Shown piece after piece: positions 6,486 through 14,769 of a stretch of 17,616 nucleotides of DNA (position 1 is the first letter of the stretch; every line of letters starts with the position of its first letter). The stretch covers positions 1 through 17,616 of the forward strand of contig JASLIW010000011.1 in NCBI GenBank assembly GCA_030152865.1, written 5' to 3'. The translations under genes and the position numbers were made by a program. Below the pieces are notes generated by a model. It was not told the DNA's origin. It worked only from the letters and a program-made list of their open reading frames with translations, and made no database searches. Source of the DNA: Bacteroides sp. (GTDB lineage: Bacteria; Bacteroidota; Bacteroidia; Bacteroidales; Bacteroidaceae).

Positions 6486-8480
6486 ATGAAAACTAAAAAT
6501 ATATTTAGTCTATTGGCTGTAGGTCTGCTACTGGCTAGTTGTGACTACAATGATAAGTATTTTGATGGCTTAGATGAGATGGCTAAACCGCAGGATATAA
6601 AAGGTATAGAATATACCCTTACACCTGAGGATTACGAAGCCATTGCTAAGAATAAAACCAATATTGCTTTAGCGCAAGAGTTAGATGCAGACAAAGTAGT
6701 AGAGGGCAAACCTGATTCTACACACATCAAAGGCTTGAAAGCTCTAGCGGGTAAGCAAATGTTTGATGAGGTCATTAAGGCCCAAGATTTTGTTCCTGCT
6801 CTTTTGCTCGAGAAGTGGTATGGTAAGGACAATGCCGCAGCTATAAAGCTTACATACAATGAAGCTGTTGAGCGGCCAGAGGTGCTTGACCAATTGGAGC
6901 AAGCTGCTACATATACCGTGAGTGGCGAAGAGTACGAAACGGTATGGGGAGAAGATGGCATCGCCTACTTTACCCCTAAGAAACCTTTTGGTGAGTCAGC
7001 TGCTGATTTACTTGCAGCTAAATTTCCCGAAGCTCAAGAAGGGGAGTTCGTATTGGCCAACTATGCTTATTCTATTGTAGAACCAGGAACAGGAGGTAAT
7101 GTGGAGCAAGATCCTGTTATCTTCTTTGCTGACTTCGAAGAGTTTGAAGATAAGGAAGACCCTCAGTGGGTGCAACAATCCACTTTTGGATCAAGAACTT
7201 GGCAAGTACGCACTTTTTCAAACAATATGTTCTTACAATTCTCTGCATTTGGAGCTAAGGAAAAGGTGGAGACCTATATTCTAACACCTAGCATCAAAAT
7301 TCGCAAGGGAGCTTTATTGAGCTTTGATGCTAAAGTGCGCCACTACAATGGTCAATGCTTAAGTGTGAAAGTATCTGCTGATTATGTGGATGATGTGACA
7401 AAAGCAACTTGGGTAGATATAACTGAGTCGTTCTCTATTCCCACAGAAGAAACAGATAATCCAGAACTAGTGGGTACTTATGATTTAAGTAAATATGCAG
7501 ATAAGCGTGTTGTGATCGCCTTTGTTTATAGTGGGGATGACTCAGAAGGTGCTAGTGGTGTAACTACTACTATTCAGCTAGACAACATTAAAGTTTCTAC
7601 TGAAGCTCCTGCTGGCCGTATGCTTTCTACACGTGCTGCAGCGCCTTCAGCGATCAATCAGCTTGCAGCTCTTTATCAGTTTAAAGCTGGTAAGTGGGTT
7701 GAATACACCAGAGCCTTGGCTTTAAGTGCTGATGATTATGCGGGTATGGGCATCAAGGAGTTTGGTAAGAATGCGCAACCTGCTAAGTACTTACCTAAGT
7801 TCTTAAATCAAAAATACCCCTATGTAGAAGAAGGTACCATTCGTACACTCGTGTACAGTTATAATGGTGCATTAAATGCTGCTGAGTATCAGTTGCTAGG
7901 AGGTGCGTGGAGTGCTGTTGAGGCTTTTGTACCCAACACCATCCAATTTACCTTCTCTGATGGAGTTTGGGCATTCAATCCAAGTACACTCCTTCTTCTT
8001 CCTGCTGAGCGTGGCAATGCCGAGGTTTCTGCTTTCTATCAATCGATAGTTGATTGGGTATGGGAGAATATAGACAAGAAAGAGTTAGGCCTAACAGATG
8101 CAGACAAAACACTTGAAAAAGGATACTTAGCTAAGTATGGCAATAACGAGTATTACTTTGGTTGTTCGGCCTACCAAAACAACATGGACTTCCGTTGGAA
8201 CAAGTACAAAGAGTTCCCAGTACATGGCTATACGAAAGAAGATGGTACAGTGATGAGTGATAGCGAGATCAAAGATTTGGTCTTCTCTAGAGTACCTGAA
8301 GCTTTCAAAATTGGCTTGGAACACAAATACCCAGATGCAGATGTTATAGATAATATGGACATCATTTATACGGTGAAGTTTGTAGGGTACAACATGGCCA
8401 ACTTCAACTATACAATTAAATTTAAAGTAGTTGGTAAAGGTGAATTCGAATACATCGAAGGCTCGTTCGTAGAAGACTAA
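6486..8480 (+). CDS. Outer-membrane lipoprotein with choice-of-anchor J domain and internal repeats
   Basis: A 664-residue lipoprotein: the signal peptide ends in lipobox LLASC (Cys19) followed by an Asp-rich stretch (DYND), compatible with surface export in Bacteroidota. Residues about 212-372 form a beta-sandwich of the choice-of-anchor J / DUF5017 type, opening with IFFADFEEF, containing LTPSIKI and LSFDAKV, and closing with IQLDNIKVS. Outside it, segments near residues 43-125, 143-196 and 397-461 look like degenerate copies of one another (see findings). The remaining C-terminal part, about 480-664, is not recognised; it is rich in Trp, Tyr and Asn. The gene follows the receptor by 13 nt and ends in a strong terminator, so it is probably the receptor's accessory ligand-binding lipoprotein in the position SusD would take. 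Function beyond that is inference. Confidence 0.8.
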   Translation: MKTKNIFSLLAVGLLLASCDYNDKYFDGLDEMAKPQDIKGIEYTLTPEDYEAIAKNKTNIALAQELDADKVVEGKPDSTHIKGLKALAGKQMFDEVIKAQDFVPALLLEKWYGKDNAAAIKLTYNEAVERPEVLDQLEQAATYTVSGEEYETVWGEDGIAYFTPKKPFGESAADLLAAKFPEAQEGEFVLANYAYSIVEPGTGGNVEQDPVIFFADFEEFEDKEDPQWVQQSTFGSRTWQVRTFSNNMFLQFSAFGAKEKVETYILTPSIKIRKGALLSFDAKVRHYNGQCLSVKVSADYVDDVTKATWVDITESFSIPTEETDNPELVGTYDLSKYADKRVVIAFVYSGDDSEGASGVTTTIQLDNIKVSTEAPAGRMLSTRAAAPSAINQLAALYQFKAGKWVEYTRALALSADDYAGMGIKEFGKNAQPAKYLPKFLNQKYPYVEEGTIRTLVYSYNGALNAAEYQLLGGAWSAVEAFVPNTIQFTFSDGVWAFNPSTLLLLPAERGNAEVSAFYQSIVDWVWENIDKKELGLTDADKTLEKGYLAKYGNNEYYFGCSAYQNNMDFRWNKYKEFPVHGYTKEDGTVMSDSEIKDLVFSRVPEAFKIGLEHKYPDADVIDNMDIIYTVKFVGYNMANFNYTIKFKVVGKGEFEYIEGSFVED

Positions 8481-8500
8481 TAGAGTCAAATATACAGTTG

Positions 8501-8532
8501 AAAGCCAGGCTAGTTATAGCCTGGCTTTTTTT
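8501..8532 (+). terminator. Rho-independent terminator of the receptor/lipoprotein operon
   Basis: A 12-bp perfect stem (AAAGCCAGGCTA with TAGCCTGGCTTT) around a GTTA loop is followed by further T, 20 nt after the lipoprotein stop. Confidence 0.95.
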
Positions 8533-8567
8533 ATGGCTGATTAGTGGATAATGTCCTGCTCAAACTG

Positions 8568-8575
8568 TATTTTTG
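8568..8575 (+). promoter_or_regulatory. Bacteroidota -7 promoter element for the acyltransferase gene
   Basis: TATTTTTG matches TAnnTTTG, 35 nt before the ATG and just past the preceding operon's terminator. No clear -33 TTG. Confidence 0.5.
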
Positions 8576-8610
8576 TGCTGTTTACTTGAAAGACCTTAAA
8601 TTTAAACTCT

Positions 8611-9759
8611 ATGCAAACGATTTCTCCTAGCGTATTTGTCGATACCAAACCACACTATCACTTATTAAATGGACTCCGAGGTGTAGCTGCTCTTTTAGTG
8701 GTAGCTTATCACATTTTTGAAGGTTATGCCTTTGCTGGAGGTGGAATGATAAGTACCATTAATCATGGCTACCTAGCTGTGGATTTCTTTTTTATGCTTT
8801 CAGGCTTTGTTATTGCCTATGCTTATGATGATCGCTGGCAAAGAGATTTGACACTTTCTAACTTTATAAAACGTCGCTTAATTCGCTTGCATCCTTTGGT
8901 GATCTTTGGTGCAGTGCTTGGTGCCATTACTTTTTGGATTCAGGGTGCTGTACAGTGGGATGGGACAGCGGTTGATACTTTTTGGATTATTGTGGCGCTT
9001 CTTTGCACCTGTTTGTTTATTCCTGCTGCTCCAGCTATGCCGTTTGAGGTGCGTGGCAATGGGGAGATGTTTCCGCTCAATGGGCCGCTCTGGACGCTGT
9101 TTTTTGAGTACATCGGTAATTTGCTTTATGCGTTGTTTATTCGACGCTTACCGACCAAAGCACTAGCAGCATTTGTTGCTCTACTTGGGCTAGCCTTAGG
9201 TCTTTTTGCCATCTTTGATGTGTCGGGCTATGGGAGTATAGGCGTGGGGTGGTCACTGGCAGGGCCTAATTTTTGGGGTGGTTTGCTTCGGATGCTTTTT
9301 CCTTTTTCGATGGGTATGTTGCTTTCACGCAAGTTTAAACCGATTAAAATCAAAGGGGCTTTTTGGATCTGTGCATTGCTGCTCGTGGGTTTATTTATGG
9401 TGCCTTATATTGAGGGCTTAGACCCCATTAGCAGAAATGGAGTGTATGAAATGTTTTGTATTGCAGTGGTTTTTCCACTCATCGTATGGCTAGGAGCATC
9501 TGGTCAGACAACTGATAAGCGCTCTACTCAGCTTTGTAAATTCTTTGGTGATATATCTTATCCAATCTATGTCATTCATTATCCTTTGATGTATCTGTTC
9601 TATGCTTGGCTGATCGATCAGGAGCTCTACACCCTTAAAGAAACTTGGGCTGTAGCTCTAGTCGTTTACCTTAGCAGCATATTCTTAGCATACTTCTGTT
9701 TGAAACTCTATGATAAGCCAGTCCGAAAGCTGTTGGCTCGCTATTTTATTAATCAATAG
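8611..9759 (+). CDS. Membrane acyltransferase, acyltransferase 3 (OafA/YrhL) family
   Basis: A 382-residue integral membrane protein with about ten hydrophobic segments and no separate signal peptide. Near the N-terminus it has the family's LNGLRGVAALLVVAYH stretch, which contains the characteristic Arg-x10-His pair, then YLAVDFFFMLSGFVIAYAY and a basic RRLIRLHP loop. Family members transfer acetyl or other acyl groups to extracytoplasmic carbohydrates such as O-antigen, capsule, peptidoglycan or exported glycans. The length is that of the bare transmembrane domain, without the C-terminal SGNH domain found in OafA-type fusions. It has its own promoter candidate and lies after a terminator, so it appears monocistronic; no polysaccharide genes are adjacent and the substrate cannot be inferred. 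No clear hairpin terminator follows; 9760-9861 is a T- and G-rich spacer. Confidence 0.88.
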   Translation: MQTISPSVFVDTKPHYHLLNGLRGVAALLVVAYHIFEGYAFAGGGMISTINHGYLAVDFFFMLSGFVIAYAYDDRWQRDLTLSNFIKRRLIRLHPLVIFGAVLGAITFWIQGAVQWDGTAVDTFWIIVALLCTCLFIPAAPAMPFEVRGNGEMFPLNGPLWTLFFEYIGNLLYALFIRRLPTKALAAFVALLGLALGLFAIFDVSGYGSIGVGWSLAGPNFWGGLLRMLFPFSMGMLLSRKFKPIKIKGAFWICALLLVGLFMVPYIEGLDPISRNGVYEMFCIAVVFPLIVWLGASGQTTDKRSTQLCKFFGDISYPIYVIHYPLMYLFYAWLIDQELYTLKETWAVALVVYLSSIFLAYFCLKLYDKPVRKLLARYFINQ

Positions 9760-9869
9760 CGGTTTAGTTTGTTATTGTGGGTGGGTTTTTTTGGTTTATT
9801 TTAAGTGTTAAAATGAGGTGCCCTTTTGATTTATTTCAGGCAGAGGCAGGTATTTCATTAAATGTTTGT

Positions 9870-9877
9870 TAAATTTG
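9870..9877 (+). promoter_or_regulatory. Bacteroidota -7 promoter element for the C1 peptidase gene
   Basis: TAAATTTG matches TAnnTTTG. It lies after the upstream in-frame ATG at 9862 and 33 nt before the ATG at 9910, so a transcript from here would only contain the latter. It therefore supports 9910 as the start. Confidence 0.55.
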
Positions 9878-9909
9878 TTTGGTACGTAAACGAATTAAAC
9901 ACACTAGAA

Positions 9910-11310
9910 ATGAAGAAATTTGCCTTAAGTGTGGCTGTGGCACTATTCTTAGTTGCTCCTACCCATGCTCAAAAAAACAAAGGTGGCATTAGTCCCCAAA
10001 TGTTAAGTGAAATCGAGAAAACTTATAAAAATGATGCGGCCGATAAAGCGCTTCGTAATGCACTTAATGCAACAAGTATTAAGGCTCTTGCGAAGAGTAC
10101 AGAGGCTACTCCTGTGGATGGTCATTTTTCTATTCAAGTCAAATCTAAAGGCATAACAAATCAGCTGTCTTCGGGGCGTTGCTGGATGTTTGCAGGTTAT
10201 AATGTCATGCGGGCTAAGGCCATAGAAAAGTATGATATGGGTGAGTTTGAGTTTTCACAGACCTATGGTTTTTTTTGGGATCAACTTGAAAAGTCAAATC
10301 TCTTTTTGCAGGGTATTATAGATACGAGTGACAAACCCATTGATGATCAAAAGGTGCAATGGTTATTCAAAAGTCCCATCAGTGATGGTGGCACCTTCTC
10401 GGGTGTGGCCGATGCAGCTTTGAAGTATGGTCTTGTGCCCAAGGAAGTTATGCCCGAAACATATACTAGCAAGAAAACAAGCAATTTTAATCCAACGCTC
10501 AAATACAAGCTGAGAGAATATGGTGTACAGCTTCGTAAAGCAGCTAGTGAGGGAGTTAAAGCAGCTGAGCTCAATCGGATGAAGACTCAGATGCTCGGTG
10601 AGGTGTATCGCATGTTGGCGCTCTGTTATGGTAATCCTCCCAAAGAGTTTACTTGGGTGCGTAGAGATGCACAAGGCAAGCCTGTGGCTACAGAAAAGCA
10701 CACGCCGCACACCTTCTTAGAAAAGTATGGTGATTTAGATTTGTTGAAGGATTATGTAATGCTTATGAATGACCCTAGCAGACCTTACTACGAGCTTTTT
10801 GAGATTGATTTTGACCGTCATCAGTACGATGGACACAACTGGAAGTATATTAATCTACCTATAGCTGATATCAAGGAGATTGCGATTGCATCTTTAAAGG
10901 ACAACACGATGCTTTATTTCTCAAGTGATGTGGGGCAGTACTTTGATCGTTCAACGGGTATCAATGACTTAAAACTCTTTGATTATGAGTCTCTTTTCGG
11001 TGTGAAAATGGGCATGAATAAGAAAGAGCGCATAGAAACTTTTGAAAGTGGATCTGCTCATGCCATGACTTTGGTCGGAGTTGATATAGATTCTGAAGGA
11101 AAAGTGGTAAAATGGCTGCTTGAAAACAGCTGGGGGAAAACAGGTTTCAATAATGGTTTTGTTATTATGACAGATGAGTGGTTTGAGGAGTTTATGTTCC
11201 GTCTTGTAGTCGAACCTAAGTATGTACCAACTAAGATACTAGATGTTCTTAAGAAAAAGCCAAGCCTGCTACCCGCATGGGATCCCATGTTTGCTGCTGA
11301 AGAGCAATAA
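9910..11310 (+). CDS. Exported C1 papain-like peptidase, bleomycin hydrolase / aminopeptidase C family
   Basis: A 466-residue cysteine peptidase. The start at 9910 opens on a typical signal peptide (MKKFALSVAVALF, ending THAQ), whereas the in-frame ATG at 9862 adds 16 unlike residues and precedes the promoter element. The papain-type active site is complete: oxyanion Gln85 and nucleophile Cys91 in NQLSSGRCWMFA, His384 in SAHAMTLVGVD, and Asn406 in ENSWGKTGFNNGF. The flanks DEWFEEF and LPAWDPM match PepC and bleomycin hydrolase, whose C-terminus folds into the active site and makes the enzyme an aminopeptidase. Here the tail runs three or so residues longer after DPM. PepC and eukaryotic bleomycin hydrolases are cytosolic hexamers; this one is predicted to work in the periplasm or beyond, trimming peptides for a proteolytic lifestyle (inference). 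It is monocistronic, with two hairpins behind it. Confidence 0.9.
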   Translation: MKKFALSVAVALFLVAPTHAQKNKGGISPQMLSEIEKTYKNDAADKALRNALNATSIKALAKSTEATPVDGHFSIQVKSKGITNQLSSGRCWMFAGYNVMRAKAIEKYDMGEFEFSQTYGFFWDQLEKSNLFLQGIIDTSDKPIDDQKVQWLFKSPISDGGTFSGVADAALKYGLVPKEVMPETYTSKKTSNFNPTLKYKLREYGVQLRKAASEGVKAAELNRMKTQMLGEVYRMLALCYGNPPKEFTWVRRDAQGKPVATEKHTPHTFLEKYGDLDLLKDYVMLMNDPSRPYYELFEIDFDRHQYDGHNWKYINLPIADIKEIAIASLKDNTMLYFSSDVGQYFDRSTGINDLKLFDYESLFGVKMGMNKKERIETFESGSAHAMTLVGVDIDSEGKVVKWLLENSWGKTGFNNGFVIMTDEWFEEFMFRLVVEPKYVPTKILDVLKKKPSLLPAWDPMFAAEEQ

Positions 11311-11325
11311 GATAGTGATAATAAA

Positions 11326-11383
11326 AGAGTTAAATTTAAAGGTGGTTTAACGAATACTTTTTTGAGACTTAACTCTATTTTTT
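11326..11383 (+). terminator. Possible long-loop terminator after the C1 peptidase gene
   Basis: AGAGTTAA (11326-11333) pairs with TTAACTCT (11369-11376), followed by ATTTTTT. The 35-nt loop is long for a terminator and contains TTTAAC (11346-11351), which could pair with the left arm instead. Confidence 0.45.
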
Positions 11384-11395
11384 AGATCTGAATTT

Positions 11396-11442
11396 AAAAG
11401 CAGAAGGTTTACGGAAATATATCCCTAAATCCTTCTGCTTTT
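11396..11442 (+). terminator. Hairpin terminator between the C1 peptidase gene and nqrA
   Basis: A 12-bp perfect stem (AAAAGCAGAAGG with CCTTCTGCTTTT) encloses a 23-nt loop. The T-rich right arm continues as TTTTCTTCTCT. It lies between the peptidase gene and the nqrA promoter element. Confidence 0.65.
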
Positions 11443-11467
11443 CTTCTCTATTCAGAGTTTAATTTAT

Positions 11468-11475
11468 TACTTTTG
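11468..11475 (+). promoter_or_regulatory. Bacteroidota -7 promoter element of the nqr operon
   Basis: TACTTTTG matches TAnnTTTG, 34 nt before the nqrA ATG and past the preceding hairpins. No convincing -33 TTG at the expected distance. Confidence 0.6.
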
Positions 11476-11509
11476 CCTACAATCAAACAAAATCATTATT
11501 TGTAATAAC

Positions 11510-12859
11510 ATGGCAAATGTAATAAAGTTACGCAAAGGCCTTGATATCTCTTTAAAAGGTAAAGCCAAAGAGGCGTTATTTACCGTTAATGAACCAGGAA
11601 TTTATGGTATAGTTCCTGATGATTTTCCAGGTATAACACCAAAGGTTTTGGTGAAACCTGAGCAGGAGGTAAAGGCAGGGACTCCCTTGTTCTACGACAA
11701 GAATAATCCCGAAGTGAAATTTGTTTCACCCGTTAGTGGTGTTGTTACTGCTGTAGAGCGTGGAGCTCGCCGTAAAGTGTTGAATGTTTCTATTCAAGCT
11801 TCGAAGGTGCAGGAGTATGTAGACTTTGGCAAAAAAGACATAAATCAGATTTCAGGTGATGAGGTAAGACAATCTCTACTTGATGCTGGTCTTTTTGGAT
11901 TTATCAAAGAGCGTCCTTATGACGTTGTTGCTAATCCTACTAGTCAACCAAGAGCAATTTTTGTTTCTGGTTTTGATAGCAATCCGCTGGCTGGAAGCTT
12001 TGAGTTTAAGCTAAAGGGTGACGAAAAGAACTTTCAAACGGGTTTAGATGCTTTAGCTAAGATAGCTAAAACTTATCTATCTATCAGTGTTAAACAGACA
12101 GCTCCAGCACTAACTGAGGCTAAAAATGTCGAAATCACGAAGTTCGATGGTCCACACCCTGCAGGCAACGTAGGTGTGCAAATCAATAATATTGCTCCCA
12201 TCTCTAAGGGAGAAGTCGTGTGGACGCTAGCACCTGAAGTGGTAATCTTTATTGGCCGCTTATTCAACACAGGACAAGTAGATTTCACCAGAACTGTAGC
12301 TTTTGTTGGTTCTGAAGTGAAAGAGCCTGCTTACTGCAAGCTTCAACTCGGTGCACAATTAAGCAATCTATTTAAAGGAAGAGTCAATACTGATAAGAGC
12401 TTACGCTACATTACAGGTAGTGTATTGACTGGCCGCAAGATAAGTGCCGAAGGTTTCTTAGGTGCTACAGATTCTATTGTAAGTGTGATCCCAGAAGGCG
12501 ATGACATTCATGAGCTGTTTGGCTGGATTATGCCTCGTACCGATCAATTTAGTGTCAATCACTCTTACTTCACTTGGTTGCAAGGTAAGAAGGAGTATGC
12601 TTTAGATGCTCGTATTAAAGGAGGTAAGCGTAATATGATATTCTCTAATGAATATGATAAAGTATTGCCTATGGATATCTTCCCAGAGTTCTTAATCAAA
12701 GCTATTCTTGCTGGAGATATTGATCGTATGGAGCAACTAGGTATTTATGAAGTAGCTCCCGAGGATTTTGCTCTATGTGAGTTTGTATGCTCGTCTAAAA
12801 TGGAATTGCAGAAGATAGTTCGCAATGGTTTAGATATGCTTAGAGCAGAAATGTGTTAA
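11510..12859 (+). CDS. nqrA: Na+-translocating NADH:quinone reductase subunit A
   Basis: A 449-residue peripheral cytoplasmic subunit, close to the usual length of about 447. The N-terminus IKLRKGLDISLKGKA and the following VSPVSGVVTAVERGARR segment (a biotinyl-lipoyl-like fold shared with RnfC) identify NqrA. The stretch FDGPHPAGNVGVQI and the C-terminal CEFVCSSKMELQKIVR-type segment are also family features. NqrA sits against NqrB; in Vibrio it has been implicated in quinone binding near the exit of the electron path. It has no predicted membrane span. As the first gene of nqrABCDEF it has the operon's promoter candidate upstream. The spacer to nqrB is 21 nt. Confidence 0.96.
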   Translation: MANVIKLRKGLDISLKGKAKEALFTVNEPGIYGIVPDDFPGITPKVLVKPEQEVKAGTPLFYDKNNPEVKFVSPVSGVVTAVERGARRKVLNVSIQASKVQEYVDFGKKDINQISGDEVRQSLLDAGLFGFIKERPYDVVANPTSQPRAIFVSGFDSNPLAGSFEFKLKGDEKNFQTGLDALAKIAKTYLSISVKQTAPALTEAKNVEITKFDGPHPAGNVGVQINNIAPISKGEVVWTLAPEVVIFIGRLFNTGQVDFTRTVAFVGSEVKEPAYCKLQLGAQLSNLFKGRVNTDKSLRYITGSVLTGRKISAEGFLGATDSIVSVIPEGDDIHELFGWIMPRTDQFSVNHSYFTWLQGKKEYALDARIKGGKRNMIFSNEYDKVLPMDIFPEFLIKAILAGDIDRMEQLGIYEVAPEDFALCEFVCSSKMELQKIVRNGLDMLRAEMC

Positions 12860-12880
12860 AATTAAAAATGATATAAATAA

Positions 12881-14056
12881 ATGAAAGCGTTAAGAAATTA
12901 TCTAGATAAGATAAAACCACACTTTGAAGAAGGTGGTAAACTCCACGCATTCCATTCTGTATTTGATGGACTCGAAACATTTTTGTTTGTTCCAAATAGT
13001 ACAGCGACATCAGGAACACATATTCACGACTCTGCAGATAGTAAGCGTTTGATGTCAATCGTGGTAATCGCGTTAATACCAGCTCTTTTATTTGGTATGT
13101 ACAATGTAGGTTACCAACACTATCTTCATGCAGTTGGTGAACTAGGATCTTTCTGGGAGATGTTTGGCTATGGTTTCCTAGCCGTGCTTCCTAAGATTAT
13201 CGTATCCTATGGAGTTGGTTTGGGTATTGAGTTTGTGATAGCTCAATGGAAAAAGGAGGAAATCCAAGAAGGATTTTTAGTGTCAGGTATCTTGATACCT
13301 ATGATTGTTCCTGTGGATTGTCCGTTGTGGATACTAGCTGTAGCAACAGCATTCTCTGTTATTTTTGCTAAAGAAATCTTTGGTGGTACAGGTATGAATG
13401 TGTTCAACGTAGCTTTAGTTACACGTGCATTCTTATTCTTCTCTTACCCTACCAAAATGTCAGGAGATGCAGTTTGGGTAGCTCAAGATAGTATCTTCGG
13501 CTTGGGTAAAACAGTAGATGGTTTGACAGTAGCTACACCACTTGGACAAGCTTCAGTCAATGCCATGGACGGTTTCCCTGCCCTCAACGATATGATTACA
13601 GGGTTTATTCCTGGTTCTATTGCCGAAACAAGTGTAATCGCTATTGCTCTTGGAGCATTACTACTCCTTATTACAGGTGTAGCTAGCTGGAAGATTATGC
13701 TATCTGTATTTGTAGGTGGTGCCTTTATGGGTGTGATTTTTAATCAATTTGGCCCAGACACAGCTATGGCTCACTTACCTTGGTACGAACACTTGGCTTT
13801 AGGTGGTTTCTGTTTTGGTGCTGTATTTATGGCTACCGACCCAGTAACATCTGCCCGTACTGAAACAGGTAAATATATCTTTGGATTCTTTATTGGTGTT
13901 ATGGCTATCGTGATTCGTGTGCTCAACCCAGGTTATCCAGAAGGTATGATGTTGGCTATTCTATTAATGAACATTTTTGCTCCGTTGATCGACTACTACG
14001 TAGTTCAAGCGAACATCAGTCGTAGAGAAAAACGTGCTATCAAATCAAATAATTAA
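12881..14056 (+). CDS. nqrB: Na+-translocating NADH:quinone reductase subunit B (FMN-binding)
   Basis: A 391-residue membrane subunit with about ten hydrophobic segments, preceded by a soluble N-terminal stretch of about 55 residues. It forms part of the Na+ channel and carries covalently bound FMN, plus riboflavin in characterised enzymes. The flavinylation site is seen as DGLTVATPL, with the acceptor predicted as Thr219; the motif is D-x-x-T-V-A-T, where Vibrio has D-x-x-S-G-A-T. Other family segments include ILIPMIVPVDCPLW, KEIFGGTGMNVFNVAL and FMATDPVTSARTETGKY. Attachment of the flavin needs an ApbE-type transferase, which is not in the window. The spacer to nqrC is 12 nt. Confidence 0.96.
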   Translation: MKALRNYLDKIKPHFEEGGKLHAFHSVFDGLETFLFVPNSTATSGTHIHDSADSKRLMSIVVIALIPALLFGMYNVGYQHYLHAVGELGSFWEMFGYGFLAVLPKIIVSYGVGLGIEFVIAQWKKEEIQEGFLVSGILIPMIVPVDCPLWILAVATAFSVIFAKEIFGGTGMNVFNVALVTRAFLFFSYPTKMSGDAVWVAQDSIFGLGKTVDGLTVATPLGQASVNAMDGFPALNDMITGFIPGSIAETSVIAIALGALLLLITGVASWKIMLSVFVGGAFMGVIFNQFGPDTAMAHLPWYEHLALGGFCFGAVFMATDPVTSARTETGKYIFGFFIGVMAIVIRVLNPGYPEGMMLAILLMNIFAPLIDYYVVQANISRREKRAIKSNN

Positions 14057-14068
14057 ACCGAAAGAAAG

Positions 14069-14758
14069 ATGAATACAAATAGTAATACATATACTATCAT
14101 TTATGCTTCGGTAATGGTTGCTATCGTTGCATTCCTACTTGCCTTTGTGTCCAACTCGTTGGCACCAACGCAAGAGGCTAATGAGAATATGGACAAAATG
14201 AAACAGATTCTCACAGCACTGAATGTCGATACCAAAGAAGTAGATGATGTACAGGCCGAGTTTAACAAATATGTTAAAGCCGATCAGATCATCAACTCAG
14301 AAGCGGAGGTAGTGAAAGAAGAGGGAGGCTTCAACATCAGCCTGAAAGCTGAGCTAGTGAAGAAGCTCGAAAATCGTGATTTACCCCTTTATATCTGTGA
14401 GGTAGATGGAGAAACCAAATATGTAATTCCCTTGACTGGTAATGGTCTTTGGAATATACTTTGGGGCTATGTAGCTCTCAATGAAGATAAAAACACCGTG
14501 TTTGGTGTTTACTTTGCTCATGCTGGTGAGACTCCTGGTTTAGGTGCTGAAATAGCGACACCTATGTTCCAAGATCAGTTTGCCAATAAGATAATCATGA
14601 AAGATGGTTCGGTTGTATTGAGCGTTGTTAAAAACGGCAAGGTACAGCATGCAGACTACGAAGTAGATGGCATCACTGGTGGTACCATTACCTCAAATGG
14701 TGTAGATAAGATGATTAAAGACTGTCTTATCCAATACAAAACATTTTTAACTAAATAA
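14069..14758 (+). CDS. nqrC: Na+-translocating NADH:quinone reductase subunit C (FMN-binding)
   Basis: A 229-residue protein with one N-terminal membrane helix (about residues 9-31) and an extracytoplasmic FMN-binding domain. The flavinylation motif is DGITGGTITS with predicted acceptor Thr206; the usual form is S/T-G-A-T, so Ala is replaced by Gly here. HAGETPGLGAEI is the family's flavin-domain segment. The protein is somewhat shorter than Vibrio NqrC (about 257). It passes electrons from the NqrD/E cluster to the FMN of NqrB. Its stop is directly followed by AGGAG (part of the strong Shine-Dalgarno of nqrD), an 11-nt spacer. Confidence 0.95.
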   Translation: MNTNSNTYTIIYASVMVAIVAFLLAFVSNSLAPTQEANENMDKMKQILTALNVDTKEVDDVQAEFNKYVKADQIINSEAEVVKEEGGFNISLKAELVKKLENRDLPLYICEVDGETKYVIPLTGNGLWNILWGYVALNEDKNTVFGVYFAHAGETPGLGAEIATPMFQDQFANKIIMKDGSVVLSVVKNGKVQHADYEVDGITGGTITSNGVDKMIKDCLIQYKTFLTK

Positions 14759-14769
14759 GGAGAAAGAAT

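Noticed and set aside
9862..9909. In-frame ATG at 9862 as the start of the C1 peptidase
   Set aside because: It adds 16 residues unlike a signal peptide, while the ATG at 9910 opens on a canonical one, and a TAnnTTTG element falls between the two.
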